64,000 bases of DNA from Achromobacter sp. Marseille-Q4962 (GTDB taxonomy: Bacteria > Pseudomonadota > Gammaproteobacteria > Burkholderiales > Burkholderiaceae_B): contig NZ_CALSFU010000010.1 of NCBI RefSeq assembly GCF_943737005.1, forward strand, positions 62,001 to 126,000, in the 5' to 3' direction. Positions 38,854 to 47,239 of the stretch are shown piece after piece. The notes beneath the pieces were generated by a model, which had not been told where the DNA came from, made no database searches, and was given only the letters and a program-made list of their open reading frames with translations. The position numbers and the translations under genes are program-made. The stretch's first letter is position 1; every line of letters begins with the position of its first letter.

Positions 38854-38881
38854 CGAGAATTCTATTATTTGATAATTCTCG
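38854..38881. promoter_or_regulatory. 28-bp inverted repeat upstream of FAD oxidase
   Basis: CGAGAATT (38854-38861) and AATTCTCG (38874-38881) are perfect 8-bp arms around a 12-nt AT-rich centre. The site ends 13 nt before the FAD oxidase start codon and so overlaps its promoter or leader. It is a likely operator for the ten-gene operon, with the XRE-cupin protein as candidate ligand; a leader hairpin is the alternative. Confidence 0.6.
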
Positions 38882-39044
38882 AATACGATAAACAATCGCG
38901 CCAACCCGGGTAATAGGGAGTTCTACTGACCGCACTGCGCCGCGCGGGCCCGGCGGCGTGGCGTCCGGCTTCGGCTCCACGGCCGAAAATGCATGAAAAG
39001 TATGGATTTTTTCACCTCTTCCCAATGCGGCTCTCTTTCCAACT

Positions 39045-39061
39045 CATACCTTTCAGGTATG
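39045..39061. promoter_or_regulatory. CatM/BenM-type LysR operator (ATAC-N7-GTAT) upstream of catB
   Basis: The sequence ATAC, seven bases, GTAT at 39046-39060 exactly matches the consensus of the muconate-responsive LysR regulators CatM and BenM. It sits in a perfect 7-bp-arm dyad, CATACCT-TTC-AGGTATG. Its centre is about 64 nt upstream of the expected transcription start of catB, the usual position for LysR recognition sites. The gene for the regulator is not adjacent in this window. Confidence 0.8.
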
Positions 39062-39079
39062 AATGCAACCCATAAAGTA

Positions 39080-39110
39080 TTGGACGCTGGAATCGCGGCA
39101 ACCCTATAAA
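39080..39110 (+). promoter_or_regulatory. Candidate catB promoter
   Basis: TTGGAC at 39080-39085 and TATAAA at 39105-39110, with a 19-bp spacer, lie between the CatM-type operator and catB. The long spacer is typical of promoters that need a LysR activator. Confidence 0.55.
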
Positions 39111-39145
39111 TGCAGGCAGCAACCTTCCACTTCGCCGCTTGAGAC

Positions 39146-40291
39146 ATGTCCGCAGCAACCATCGAACGCATCGAAACCTCCCTGATCGATCTTCCGACGA
39201 TCAGGCCGCACAAATTGTCCGTCGCGACGATGCACGGCCAGACGCTGATGCTGGTGAAAGTGTTCTGCAGCGACGGCGTGGTCGGCGTCGGCGAGGGCAC
39301 CACGATTGCCGGCATGGCCTACGGCCCGGAAAGCCCTGAAGCCATGAAGCTGGCGATCGACGCCTACTTCGCGCCCGCCATGATCGGCCGGGATGCCTGC
39401 CGCATCCAGGCGCTGATGGATTACCTGGGCAAGCTGGTCAAGGTCAATCATTTCGCCAAAAGCGCGCTGGAGACGGCCCTGCTGGATGCGCACGGCAAGC
39501 GCCTGGGCGTGCCCGTCAGCGAACTGCTGGGCGGCCGGCGCCGCGACCGGCTGCCCGTCGCGTGGACGCTGGCCTCGGGCGATACGGCACGCGACATCGC
39601 CGAAGCCGAGCAGATGCTCGAGGCCCGCCGCCACCGCATCTTCAAGCTGAAGATCGGCGCCCGCGCCCCGGAAGCCGACATCGCTCACGTCGCCGCGATC
39701 AAGAAGGCGCTGGGCGACCGCGGCGCGGTGCGGGTCGACGTCAACATGGCGTGGAGCGAAACCCAGGCAGCCTGGGCCATCCCTGCCCTGGCCGACGCGG
39801 GCTGCGAGCTGGTCGAGCAGCCGGTGGCCGGCGCCGCCGCGCTGGCGCGGCTGATGCGCCGCTTTCCGGTGGCCTTGATGGCCGATGAAGTGCTGACGGG
39901 CCCCGAAAGCGCTTTCGAGATCGCCCGCGGCCACGGCGCCGACGTATTCGCCATCAAGATCGAGCAGAACGGCGGGCTCTTCGCGGCCCAGCGCGTCGCC
40001 GCCATCGCCGACGCGGCCGGCATCGAACTCTACGGCGGCACCATGCTGGAAGGGGCGGTGAGCACCATCGCCTCGGCCCATCTGTTCGCCGGTTTCGCCG
40101 AGCTGCAATGGGGCACCGAACTGTTCGGCCCGCTTCTCATCACCGAAGACATTCTGGCCCGCCCGCTGGATTACAGCGATTTCGCCCTGACCGTTCCCAG
40201 CGGCCCCGGCCTGGGCATCGAGCTGGACGAAGCCAGGATCAAGCGTTTCACGCGGCCCGGGCTGACCAAGGCCACCACCGCCCGGGATTGA
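39146..40291 (+). CDS. catB: Muconate cycloisomerase (CatB type)
   Basis: Muconate lactonizing enzyme of the enolase superfamily, 381 aa; it converts cis,cis-muconate to muconolactone in the catechol branch of the beta-ketoadipate pathway. Catalytic Lys167 and Lys169 lie in FKLKIG. Metal ligands are Asp198 (VDVN), Glu224 (LVEQP) and Asp247 (MADE), with Lys271 (IKIEQ) on the other side; the numbering agrees almost exactly with known CatB. catA follows 39 nt downstream. The upstream CatM-type site suggests muconate induction. No catC gene follows. Confidence 0.93.
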   Translation: MSAATIERIETSLIDLPTIRPHKLSVATMHGQTLMLVKVFCSDGVVGVGEGTTIAGMAYGPESPEAMKLAIDAYFAPAMIGRDACRIQALMDYLGKLVKVNHFAKSALETALLDAHGKRLGVPVSELLGGRRRDRLPVAWTLASGDTARDIAEAEQMLEARRHRIFKLKIGARAPEADIAHVAAIKKALGDRGAVRVDVNMAWSETQAAWAIPALADAGCELVEQPVAGAAALARLMRRFPVALMADEVLTGPESAFEIARGHGADVFAIKIEQNGGLFAAQRVAAIADAAGIELYGGTMLEGAVSTIASAHLFAGFAELQWGTELFGPLLITEDILARPLDYSDFALTVPSGPGLGIELDEARIKRFTRPGLTKATTARD

Positions 40292-40330
40292 GCCCGGCGC
40301 CCGACCGATAAACCTACCGGAGACAAGACC

Positions 40331-41260
40331 ATGAACCCCAAGGTGTTCGATACGAAAGAAGTCCAGGACCTGCTGACGGCGGCGACGAACCTCGCCGCCG
40401 CGGACGGCAACGCCCGCTTCAAGCAGATCCTGCATCGCCTGCTGAGCGATCTGTTCAAGGCCATCGACGACCTGGACATCACGCCCGACGAAGTATGGGC
40501 CGGCGTGAATTACCTCAACCAGCTGGGCCGCGACGGCGAAGCCGCCCTGCTGGCCGCCGGCCTGGGCCTGGAAAAATACCTGGACATCCGCATGGACCAT
40601 GCCGACCGGCTGGCCGGCATCGCGGGCGGCACGCCGCGCACCATCGAAGGCCCGCTCTACGTGGCCGGCGCCCCGCTGCGCGAAGGCGTCTCCCGCATGG
40701 ACATCGACCCCGATCCCGGCGCGGGCCCGCTGGTCATCCGGGGCGTGGTCACCGACACGGCAGGCAAGCCGCTGCAAGGCGCCGTCGTCGAATGCTGGCA
40801 CGCCAACTCCAAGGGCTTTTACTCGCATTTCGACCCCACCGGCGCGCAGACGGCATTCAATCTGCGCGGCGCCGTCAAGACCGGCCCCGACGGCCGGTAC
40901 GAATTCCGCACCCTGATGCCGGTGGGCTACGGCTGTCCGCCCCAAGGCGCGACGCAGCAGCTGCTGAACGCGCTCGGCCGCCACGGCAACCGCCCGGCCC
41001 ACGTGCACTTCTTCGTCACCGCCGACGGGCACCGCAAGCTGACCACGCAATTCAACATCGAGGGCGATCCCCTCATCTGGGACGACTTCGCCTACGCCAC
41101 GCGCGAAGAACTGATCCCGCCGGTCGTGGAAAAGACCGGCGGCTCGGCGCTGGGCCTGAAGGAGGACTCGTACAAGGAAATCGAGTTCGACTTCGCGCTG
41201 ACCGGCCTGGTGCAGGGCAAGGACAACCAGGTCGTCCACCGCCTGCGCGCCTCGGCATGA
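40331..41260 (+). CDS. catA: Catechol 1,2-dioxygenase
   Basis: Intradiol ring-cleaving dioxygenase of 309 aa that converts catechol to cis,cis-muconate. Fe(III) ligands are all present: Tyr164 (GFYSHF), Tyr200 (MPVGYGCPP), His224 and His226 (RPAHVHFF). The N-terminal helical dimer-lipid domain covers about residues 1-105. The gene order catB-catA behind one operator suggests cotranscription. Product of this enzyme feeds the CatB encoded just upstream. Confidence 0.96.
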   Translation: MNPKVFDTKEVQDLLTAATNLAAADGNARFKQILHRLLSDLFKAIDDLDITPDEVWAGVNYLNQLGRDGEAALLAAGLGLEKYLDIRMDHADRLAGIAGGTPRTIEGPLYVAGAPLREGVSRMDIDPDPGAGPLVIRGVVTDTAGKPLQGAVVECWHANSKGFYSHFDPTGAQTAFNLRGAVKTGPDGRYEFRTLMPVGYGCPPQGATQQLLNALGRHGNRPAHVHFFVTADGHRKLTTQFNIEGDPLIWDDFAYATREELIPPVVEKTGGSALGLKEDSYKEIEFDFALTGLVQGKDNQVVHRLRASA

Positions 41261-41452
41261 CAGCCGCCGGCGCCGCCCGGGCAAACGGCGCCGCGCCCTC
41301 CCGCCCATCGTGAATTGCCGCAGTATCCCGGCCGTGCGCGGCCTCGCACGCGCCCGCCATCCCATTCACGCGAATCACCGCCGCGCGCACGGCCGCGCGG
41401 CGATACGACAACGAACCCCATCGCTCGCTGCGACCCGCACGAGGAGACAACC

Positions 41453-42796
41453 GTGACAGCCAGTCTTTCCATACCCAGCCTGATCGACCAGGAACGCATG
41501 GGCGCCTTTCAATGGCGCGTCCTCATACTCTGCTTTCTGATCGCGCTTTTCGACGGTTTCGACACACAGGCCATGGCCTTTACCGGCCCCGCCATCCTGG
41601 CCGCCTTCAAGCTGCAATCCACTGAGCTTGCGCCCATTCTGACGACCGGCATCGTCGGCATGACCGTGGGCGCGATGCTGCTCGGCCCGGTCGGCGACCG
41701 CATCGGCCGCCGGCCCGCCGCCATGATAGGCACGGCCGTCTTCGGCATCGCCACGCTGCTGACAGCGGGCGCGACGGCGACCTGGCATATTCTCGTGCTG
41801 CGCTTCATCGCGGGCCTGGGCATGGGCGGATGCACGCCCATCGTGCTGGCGCTGGCCGCCGAGTACACGCCCGCCCGCCTGCGCGGCATGGTCATCACGG
41901 GCGTACTGCTCGGCCTGCCGGCGGGCGCCATGCTGGGCGGGCTGCTGGCGAGCCGGATGCTGCCGGTCATCGGCTGGCAGGGCATTTTCGTCGTCGGCGG
42001 CGTGGCACCGCTCGCCCTGCTGCTGGCGCTGGCCGTGCTGCTGCCCGAGTCGCTGCAGTTCAAGGCCATGCGCGGCAGCGCCGCCGGCCAGGACTACGTG
42101 GCCAGGATCCTCGGCAGGATAGTCTCGCGTCCGCTGCCCGCCGGCGCCCGCTTCTCGGTGCCCGAGGAAGCCCGTGCCCGCGGCAGCGTCAAGGCTCTGT
42201 TCTCCGCAGGCTACGCCCGCAAGACCCTGGCCATCTGGACGGTCTACCTGCTGAACTGGGTGGCCTGGTTCATGCTGCTGTCGTGGCTGCCCACGGTGCT
42301 CAAGACGGCCGGCCTGCCGGCCGACCAGGCGCCCATGGGCACCTTCACCGTCAACCTGGTGTTCATCATCTGCGCCATCCCGCTGTCGTACCTGATGCCG
42401 CGCGTGCCGACCCGCTCGCTGCTGATCGCCATGTTCGCCCTGGGCATCGCCGTCGCGCTGGGCCTGGGCTACGCGGGAACGGACTGGACGCTGGTCTTCA
42501 TCCTCGTCGGCGCGGCCGGCCTGGGCGTAGGCGGCCAGCAGCTGGCGCTGAACTACCTGATCATCGGCGCTTATCCCACGGCGCTGCGCGCCACCGCCAC
42601 CGGCTGGTCCATCGGCATCGGCCGCGCCGGCGCCATCATCGGCTCGGCCATCGGCGGCAGCTTCCTCGCATGGCTGGGCCCGTCGGGCTTCTTCATGGTG
42701 CTGGCCGTCCCGCTGCTGGGCGCGCTGCTGGGCGTGCTGGCCGTGGACACCAAGTCCTCGCAGCCGCTGCCCGCCGACCTTTCCCGTGCACACTGA
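41453..42796 (+). CDS. MFS transporter, aromatic acid:H+ symporter type (BenK-like)
   Basis: Major facilitator protein of 447 aa with 12 predicted membrane helices. It starts at GTG after GAGGAGA. FDGFDTQAMAF in helix 1 is the aromatic-acid symporter signature with Asp residues needed for transport. GDRIGRRP is the loop 2-3 motif, and LGLPAGAMLGGLLA is typical of helix 5. Placed between catA and a benD-like gene, it most likely imports benzoate. BenK, PcaK and MhpT belong to the same family and cannot be separated here. Confidence 0.9.
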   Translation: MTASLSIPSLIDQERMGAFQWRVLILCFLIALFDGFDTQAMAFTGPAILAAFKLQSTELAPILTTGIVGMTVGAMLLGPVGDRIGRRPAAMIGTAVFGIATLLTAGATATWHILVLRFIAGLGMGGCTPIVLALAAEYTPARLRGMVITGVLLGLPAGAMLGGLLASRMLPVIGWQGIFVVGGVAPLALLLALAVLLPESLQFKAMRGSAAGQDYVARILGRIVSRPLPAGARFSVPEEARARGSVKALFSAGYARKTLAIWTVYLLNWVAWFMLLSWLPTVLKTAGLPADQAPMGTFTVNLVFIICAIPLSYLMPRVPTRSLLIAMFALGIAVALGLGYAGTDWTLVFILVGAAGLGVGGQQLALNYLIIGAYPTALRATATGWSIGIGRAGAIIGSAIGGSFLAWLGPSGFFMVLAVPLLGALLGVLAVDTKSSQPLPADLSRAH

Positions 42797-42812
42797 AACC
42801 AGGAAAACCGGA

Positions 42813-43592
42813 ATGAACCGCTACGAAAACCAGATCGCCCTCGTCACCGGCGCGGCGCAGGGAGTGGGTCGCGCCACCGCCCTGCGCCTGGCGGCCGAGG
42901 GCGCCACCCTCGTGCTGGTGGACCGCGCCATCGAGCAGGGCCGGTCGGTGGCGGAGCAGATCCGCGCGCAAGGCGGACAGGCCTCCTTCATCGACGCCGA
43001 CCTGGAAACGCACGCGGGCGCCCAGCGCATGGTGCAGTACGCCATGGATACCCATGGCCGCATCGACGTATCGGTGCACAACGTCGGCGGCACCATCTGG
43101 ATGAAACCCTTCTGGGAGTACACACCCGAACAGATGCAGCGCGAGGTGAACCGCTCGCTGTGGCCCACGCTGTGGTCCTGCCGCGAAGTCATCCCCGTCA
43201 TGCGCAAGCAGGGGCGCGGCGCCATCGTCAACGTCGGCTCCAACGCCACGCGCGGCATCTATCGCGTGCCCTACTCCGCCTCCAAGGGCGGCGTGCATGC
43301 CGCGACGGTCTGCATGGCCCTGGAGCTGGCCGGCAGCGGCGTGCGCGTGAACTGCGTCTCGCCCGGCGCCCTCGACAACGGCACCAGGGCCATTCCGCGC
43401 AACACCGAGCCGCCTTCCGAACAGGACCTGGCCTGGTCGCGCGAGATGTATTCCGATTGCCTCGACGGCACGCCCATGCACCGCCTGGGCACCGTGGACG
43501 AAGTCGCCGCCGCCATCTGCTTCCTGGCCGCCCCCGAGGCGTCCTACATCACCGGCCAGGTGATGTTCGTGGCCGGCGGCCACGTGGGCTGA
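42813..43592 (+). CDS. benD: 1,6-dihydroxycyclohexa-2,4-diene-1-carboxylate dehydrogenase (BenD)
   Basis: SDR of 259 aa matching BenD, which oxidises the cis-diol made from benzoate to catechol. The cofactor loop is TGAAQGVG (residues 12-19), HNVGG replaces the usual NNAG near 88, as is typical for BenD. Ser-Tyr-Lys appear as VGSNATRGIYRVPYSASKGG. The C-terminus has YITGQVMFVAGG. It supplies the step between benzoate dioxygenase and catA, but benABC genes are not in the window. An in-frame ATG at 42786 overlaps the transporter stop; 42813 fits the family start. Confidence 0.87.
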   Translation: MNRYENQIALVTGAAQGVGRATALRLAAEGATLVLVDRAIEQGRSVAEQIRAQGGQASFIDADLETHAGAQRMVQYAMDTHGRIDVSVHNVGGTIWMKPFWEYTPEQMQREVNRSLWPTLWSCREVIPVMRKQGRGAIVNVGSNATRGIYRVPYSASKGGVHAATVCMALELAGSGVRVNCVSPGALDNGTRAIPRNTEPPSEQDLAWSREMYSDCLDGTPMHRLGTVDEVAAAICFLAAPEASYITGQVMFVAGGHVG

Positions 43593-43609
43593 GCCGCGCC
43601 GGAGCCCCC

Positions 43610-44875
43610 ATGCAACCGGACGCGCCCGCCCCAACGCTGGCCGCGGCAGCGGCCGTGCTGCCCGGCCGGGCCGACGACCTGGCCCGGCTGGGCGTGCTGG
43701 CCGAAGATTCCTGGCCCGTCGTCACCGTCATCGGCAAATACAACCACGGCAAGAGCCGCCTGCTCAACGAACTGATCGGCCAGGAGGTCTTCGCCGTGGC
43801 CGACCGGCGCGAAACCGTGGCGCTCGCCGACATCGTGCATCAGCGGGTCCGCTGGCTCGATGCGCCCGGCCTGGACGCCAGCGCCGACGACGACGGCCAC
43901 GCGCGGCGCGCCGCGTGGCTGCTTTCCGATATCCGCCTATTCGTGCATGCGGCCAAGGCCGGCGAACTGGACCGGCAGGAACGGGAACTGCTTGCCGCCC
44001 TGCGGGACGATGATGCCCGCACGCACCGCCAGACCCTGGTCGTCCTGACGCAGGTCGACCAACTGGCCGACGAGGCCGAACTGCAGGCAGTGCGAGATGC
44101 CGTCGCCGCGCAGGCGCACAGCCCGCACCTCGTGTCGGCCGTGCGCCACCGCAAAGGACTGGAGCAGGGCAAGCCCCTGCTGGTCGAGCGCAGCGGCATT
44201 CCCGCGCTGCGCCAGGCGCTGGCGGCCGCCCTGGCCCAGGTGCCGCGAGCGCGTGCGCGCGAAGGCGCGGCGCTGTGGGCCGGCCTGCGCGCCAGCCTGC
44301 AAGAGCTGGCGGCGCGGCAGGCCGACGAAACGGCAACGCTGCACGCCGCGCAGCGCCGGCAGCGAGAAGACTTCGACCGCGGCCTGCGCGCCGTGCTCGA
44401 CAAGGCCGGCGCCGACATCGCCGCCCTGCTCGCGTCGCTGGGGCCCGACCGCGCGGCCGCGCCCGACTCCGCCCAGGACGCCTACGCGCTGACCCCGGGC
44501 AAGGCCGAACGCAACAAGCTCCAGATCGGCTATTCCCGCGCCTGCATCGGCATCGACAGCTACCTGGCCGGCCATGGCGTCGCCGGCATGCCCGGGGCCA
44601 GCCGGACGCCCGCGCGCAGCCTGAACTCCGTCATGGCCGCGGTGCTGGGCGTGTCGGTCAAATTCCGCAAAGACTTGCGCCGCATGTTCTGCGAGCCGGC
44701 CGGCCGCTTGCGCTTGCAGGCGGATTTCACGCACTACTATGAGCTTTCGGACGACCGGCAGGCGCTGGCCGCGCGGATCGCCGAACTGGACGCGGCGCAG
44801 GCCGCCACGCGGCGAGCCCTCGACGCCCTGCACGCCCCTGCCCTGCGCGGCATGCATACCCGGGACACGGCATGA
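43610..44875 (+). CDS. Dynamin-like GTPase, first of an overlapping pair
   Basis: GTP-binding protein of 421 aa. G1 is GKYNHGKS at residues 42-49, G3 is DAPG at 84-87, G4 is TQVD at 147-150, a departure from the usual TKxD. After the G domain (to about residue 230) comes a long helical region with heptad-like Ala/Leu/Gln content, ending in LAARIAELDAAQAATRRALDAL, a probable coiled coil. No clear membrane segment is visible. It starts 17 nt after benD and overlaps the next GTPase gene (ATGA). The family resembles bacterial dynamin-like proteins; its role is unknown. Confidence 0.82.
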   Translation: MQPDAPAPTLAAAAAVLPGRADDLARLGVLAEDSWPVVTVIGKYNHGKSRLLNELIGQEVFAVADRRETVALADIVHQRVRWLDAPGLDASADDDGHARRAAWLLSDIRLFVHAAKAGELDRQERELLAALRDDDARTHRQTLVVLTQVDQLADEAELQAVRDAVAAQAHSPHLVSAVRHRKGLEQGKPLLVERSGIPALRQALAAALAQVPRARAREGAALWAGLRASLQELAARQADETATLHAAQRRQREDFDRGLRAVLDKAGADIAALLASLGPDRAAAPDSAQDAYALTPGKAERNKLQIGYSRACIGIDSYLAGHGVAGMPGASRTPARSLNSVMAAVLGVSVKFRKDLRRMFCEPAGRLRLQADFTHYYELSDDRQALAARIAELDAAQAATRRALDALHAPALRGMHTRDTA

Positions 44876-46398
44876 ACGATGAAGCGCGCTTCATCGCCGG
44901 CACCGACCTCGCCGATGCCGTCGGGCCGGACAGCCGGGCCGCAACGCAGGCCCTGCGCGAGTGGCTCGCGCAGTTTCAGCACGCCCTCGCCGGCCATCGC
45001 CTGGACAGCGCGTGGCCGCAGGCCCAGGCGCCGCTGGCGCGGGCCGCCCGCGCCCTGGATGCCGGACTGCGGCGCCTCGCGGGAACCTGGACGGCGGGGC
45101 TGGCCGAACTCGAACCCGCCCGCCAGCTAGCCGAGTCCTGCGCCGGCCAGATCATGCTGCTGGTGTTCGGCAAGTTCAATGCCGGCAAGAGCTCCCTGTG
45201 CAACTTCCTCGCGCAGCGCCACAGGGCCCACGGGCGGCAGGTCCGCTTCTTCCACGTCGGCCCCGATGGCGTTTGCGACAGCGAAACGCCCCTGCGGGAA
45301 GGCGCCACCGAAACCACCCGGCGGCTGCAAGGCGTGCGCCTGGGCGACAGGCTGGTATTGCTGGACACCCCCGGCCTGCACTCCGGCGAACAAGCCAACG
45401 CCGCACTCACCCGGCGCTACCTCGACAGCGCCGACGGCGTGCTGTGGCTCACCGGTTCATCCTCGCCCGGCCAGGTCCGCGAACTGGACGACCTCGGGCG
45501 CGAACTGCTGCGCCGCAAACCCCTGCTGCCCATCATCACGCGCAGCGACTGCTACGACGAAGACGAAGTCGACGGTGAAATCCGGAAAACGCTGTGCAAC
45601 AAATCGGCGGCGGACCGCGACCTGCAGCAGGCCGACGTGGAAAGCCGCGCCCGCGGCAAGCTGGCCGAACTCGGCGCCGACCCCGGGCTCCTGAAAACGC
45701 CGGTTTCCATTTCGGTCCGCATGGCCTCGGCCCAGACGCCCGCCGCCATGGCCGAAGCCGGCTTCGATGCGCTCTATGCCGCGCTGCGGGCCCTTATCCA
45801 GCCCATGCTGGCATACAGGCAGCGCAAGCCGGCCGAGATGCTGCTGCACTACCTCCAGGAAAACGTCGCCGGCCCGATCGCGCGCGACATCCGCCCGGGC
45901 CTGGACGCCCTGCGCCGGCAGGCGCAGGCCGCGCTCGCCTGGCAACAAGACCAGCGGACCCGGCTTGCCGAGGCCAGCCTGCGCCGTATCCTGCCCGCCC
46001 TCCCGGCGCTGCTGGACAACCCGGCGGCCGACTTGCCGGCCAGCCTGGCGCGCATGACGCTGCAAGCCTACGCCGCCGTCGCCGCCGAGGCGCTGGCCGA
46101 CTACCGGATCGACATCCCCGCCGCCCTGCCCCATCCGCCTCTGGACCGCCACGCCGCCCGCTGCGATCCCTGGCAGCGTTATTCCGACGTCAAGACCGGC
46201 CTGCGCGCGAGCCTGCTGCGGCTGGAAAAAAACAGCCTCGATCAATGCCACGGGCAGAGCCGGGCATTCCTCGAAACGCTGGAGGCGCTCGACACGGCTT
46301 TGGAGGCCGGCCTCACCCGGCTGGCCGGACTGGCCCGGCGCCTGCGCGAGGAAGGCGCAGCCTTGCCCCGGGCGGAAAACGCGCCGGCTGCCGATTGA
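44872..46398 (+). CDS. Dynamin-like GTPase, second of an overlapping pair
   Basis: GTP-binding protein of 508 aa. A helical N-terminal part (residues 1-90) precedes G1 GKFNAGKSS at 100-108. Threonines in GATETTR near 145-150 are candidate G2 residues, DTPG at 165-168 is G3, TRSD at 223-226 is G4. The C-terminal half is helical and Ala/Leu/Arg-rich. The two genes overlap by 4 nt, so the proteins are probably made together, as in paired bacterial dynamins that form heteromers on membranes. No pathway is assigned. The stop is followed by a convergent DsbA-like gene. Confidence 0.85.
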   Translation: MNDEARFIAGTDLADAVGPDSRAATQALREWLAQFQHALAGHRLDSAWPQAQAPLARAARALDAGLRRLAGTWTAGLAELEPARQLAESCAGQIMLLVFGKFNAGKSSLCNFLAQRHRAHGRQVRFFHVGPDGVCDSETPLREGATETTRRLQGVRLGDRLVLLDTPGLHSGEQANAALTRRYLDSADGVLWLTGSSSPGQVRELDDLGRELLRRKPLLPIITRSDCYDEDEVDGEIRKTLCNKSAADRDLQQADVESRARGKLAELGADPGLLKTPVSISVRMASAQTPAAMAEAGFDALYAALRALIQPMLAYRQRKPAEMLLHYLQENVAGPIARDIRPGLDALRRQAQAALAWQQDQRTRLAEASLRRILPALPALLDNPAADLPASLARMTLQAYAAVAAEALADYRIDIPAALPHPPLDRHAARCDPWQRYSDVKTGLRASLLRLEKNSLDQCHGQSRAFLETLEALDTALEAGLTRLAGLARRLREEGAALPRAENAPAAD

Positions 46399-46446
46399 TC
46401 CGTCGCCAGGAAAGACGCGGACGCCCTCGCCCCGGCAGACCGGCGA

Positions 46447-47097
46447 TCAGCCTTCCGCCGCCACCTGGCGCAGCACCTGCTCGTACACGTCGGGAGGCTG
46501 CCCGCCCGACACAAGATACTTGTCATTGATGACGAGAGACGGGACCGATGAAATGCCGCGACTGCGCCACTCGGCCTCCTCGGCCCGGACCTCTTCCGCA
46601 TAACGCCCGGAGGCCAGCACCTCGCGGGCCTCGGCTTCGTCCAGCCCCGCCTCCCCGGCCGCCCGCGCCAGCACCTCGGGGTCGCGGGTGTCCAGGTTCT
46701 CGTGGTGATAGGTTTCCAGCAGCCGCTTCTTGAGCGCGATCTGCCGCTCCTGGCCCTGCAGGCCCGCCCAATGGATCAGGCGATGCGCGTCGAAAGTATT
46801 GTAGGAACGATTCTCGTCGGTCATGCGCATCGGCATGCCGACGGCAGCGGTGCGCTGCTCGATGACCTGCCGGTTCGCCTGGACGCGCTCCCGCGTATAG
46901 CCATACTTCTGCATCAGGCGCTCGATGGTGTTCTGTCCGCCCGGCGGCATGTCGGGGTTCAGCTCGAACGGCCGGAAATGCAGCGCGATCTCGGCCGCGC
47001 CGTCCAGCCGACGCCACGCTTCCAGCAAGCCGCCCAGGCCCACCGCGCACCACGGGCACGCAACGTCGGACACGAAATCGATCTTTATCTTGGCCAT
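46447..47097 (-). CDS. DsbA family oxidoreductase (FrnE-like)
   Basis: Thioredoxin-fold protein of 216 aa with an inserted helical domain. The active site CPWC is at residues 14-17 in DFVSDVACPWC, and cis-proline lies in SSVPSLVI near residue 180. It has no signal peptide, so it is cytosolic, unlike DsbA itself; that matches the FrnE/2-hydroxychromene isomerase-like group linked to oxidative stress. The start is MAKIKID, preceded by GGGGAGAACG; a longer frame adds only 7 residues. It is convergent with the GTPase pair. Confidence 0.92.
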   Translation of the reverse strand: MAKIKIDFVSDVACPWCAVGLGGLLEAWRRLDGAAEIALHFRPFELNPDMPPGGQNTIERLMQKYGYTRERVQANRQVIEQRTAAVGMPMRMTDENRSYNTFDAHRLIHWAGLQGQERQIALKKRLLETYHHENLDTRDPEVLARAAGEAGLDEAEAREVLASGRYAEEVRAEEAEWRSRGISSVPSLVINDKYLVSGGQPPDVYEQVLRQVAAEG

Positions 47098-47239
47098 GGC
47101 GTTCTCCCCGAGCGGCAAAAAAGCCTGGAAGGCGGCCAGGCCCCGAGGCTCCTGTTATAGCCGGAAAGCGAAAGCCGGGCCCGATCTGCCGCCTCCCCCG
47201 CCCGCCGGGCCCTTCGTCAGGCCCATGGCATCGCGGCGT

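Larger units (their letters stand above)
38842..39145. other. Divergent regulatory region between FAD oxidase and catB
   Basis: A 304-nt AT-richer gap between two divergent operons. It contains a long dyad near the FAD oxidase start (38854-38881), a weaker CatM-like site (38989-39003, ATGC-N7-GTAT), a perfect CatM/BenM-type site (39046-39060) and a likely catB promoter (39080-39110). No open reading frame in it looks coding. Confidence 0.7.

Noticed and set aside
39104-41365. 753-aa minus-strand open frame over catBA
   Set aside because: catB and catA have all catalytic residues on the other strand.
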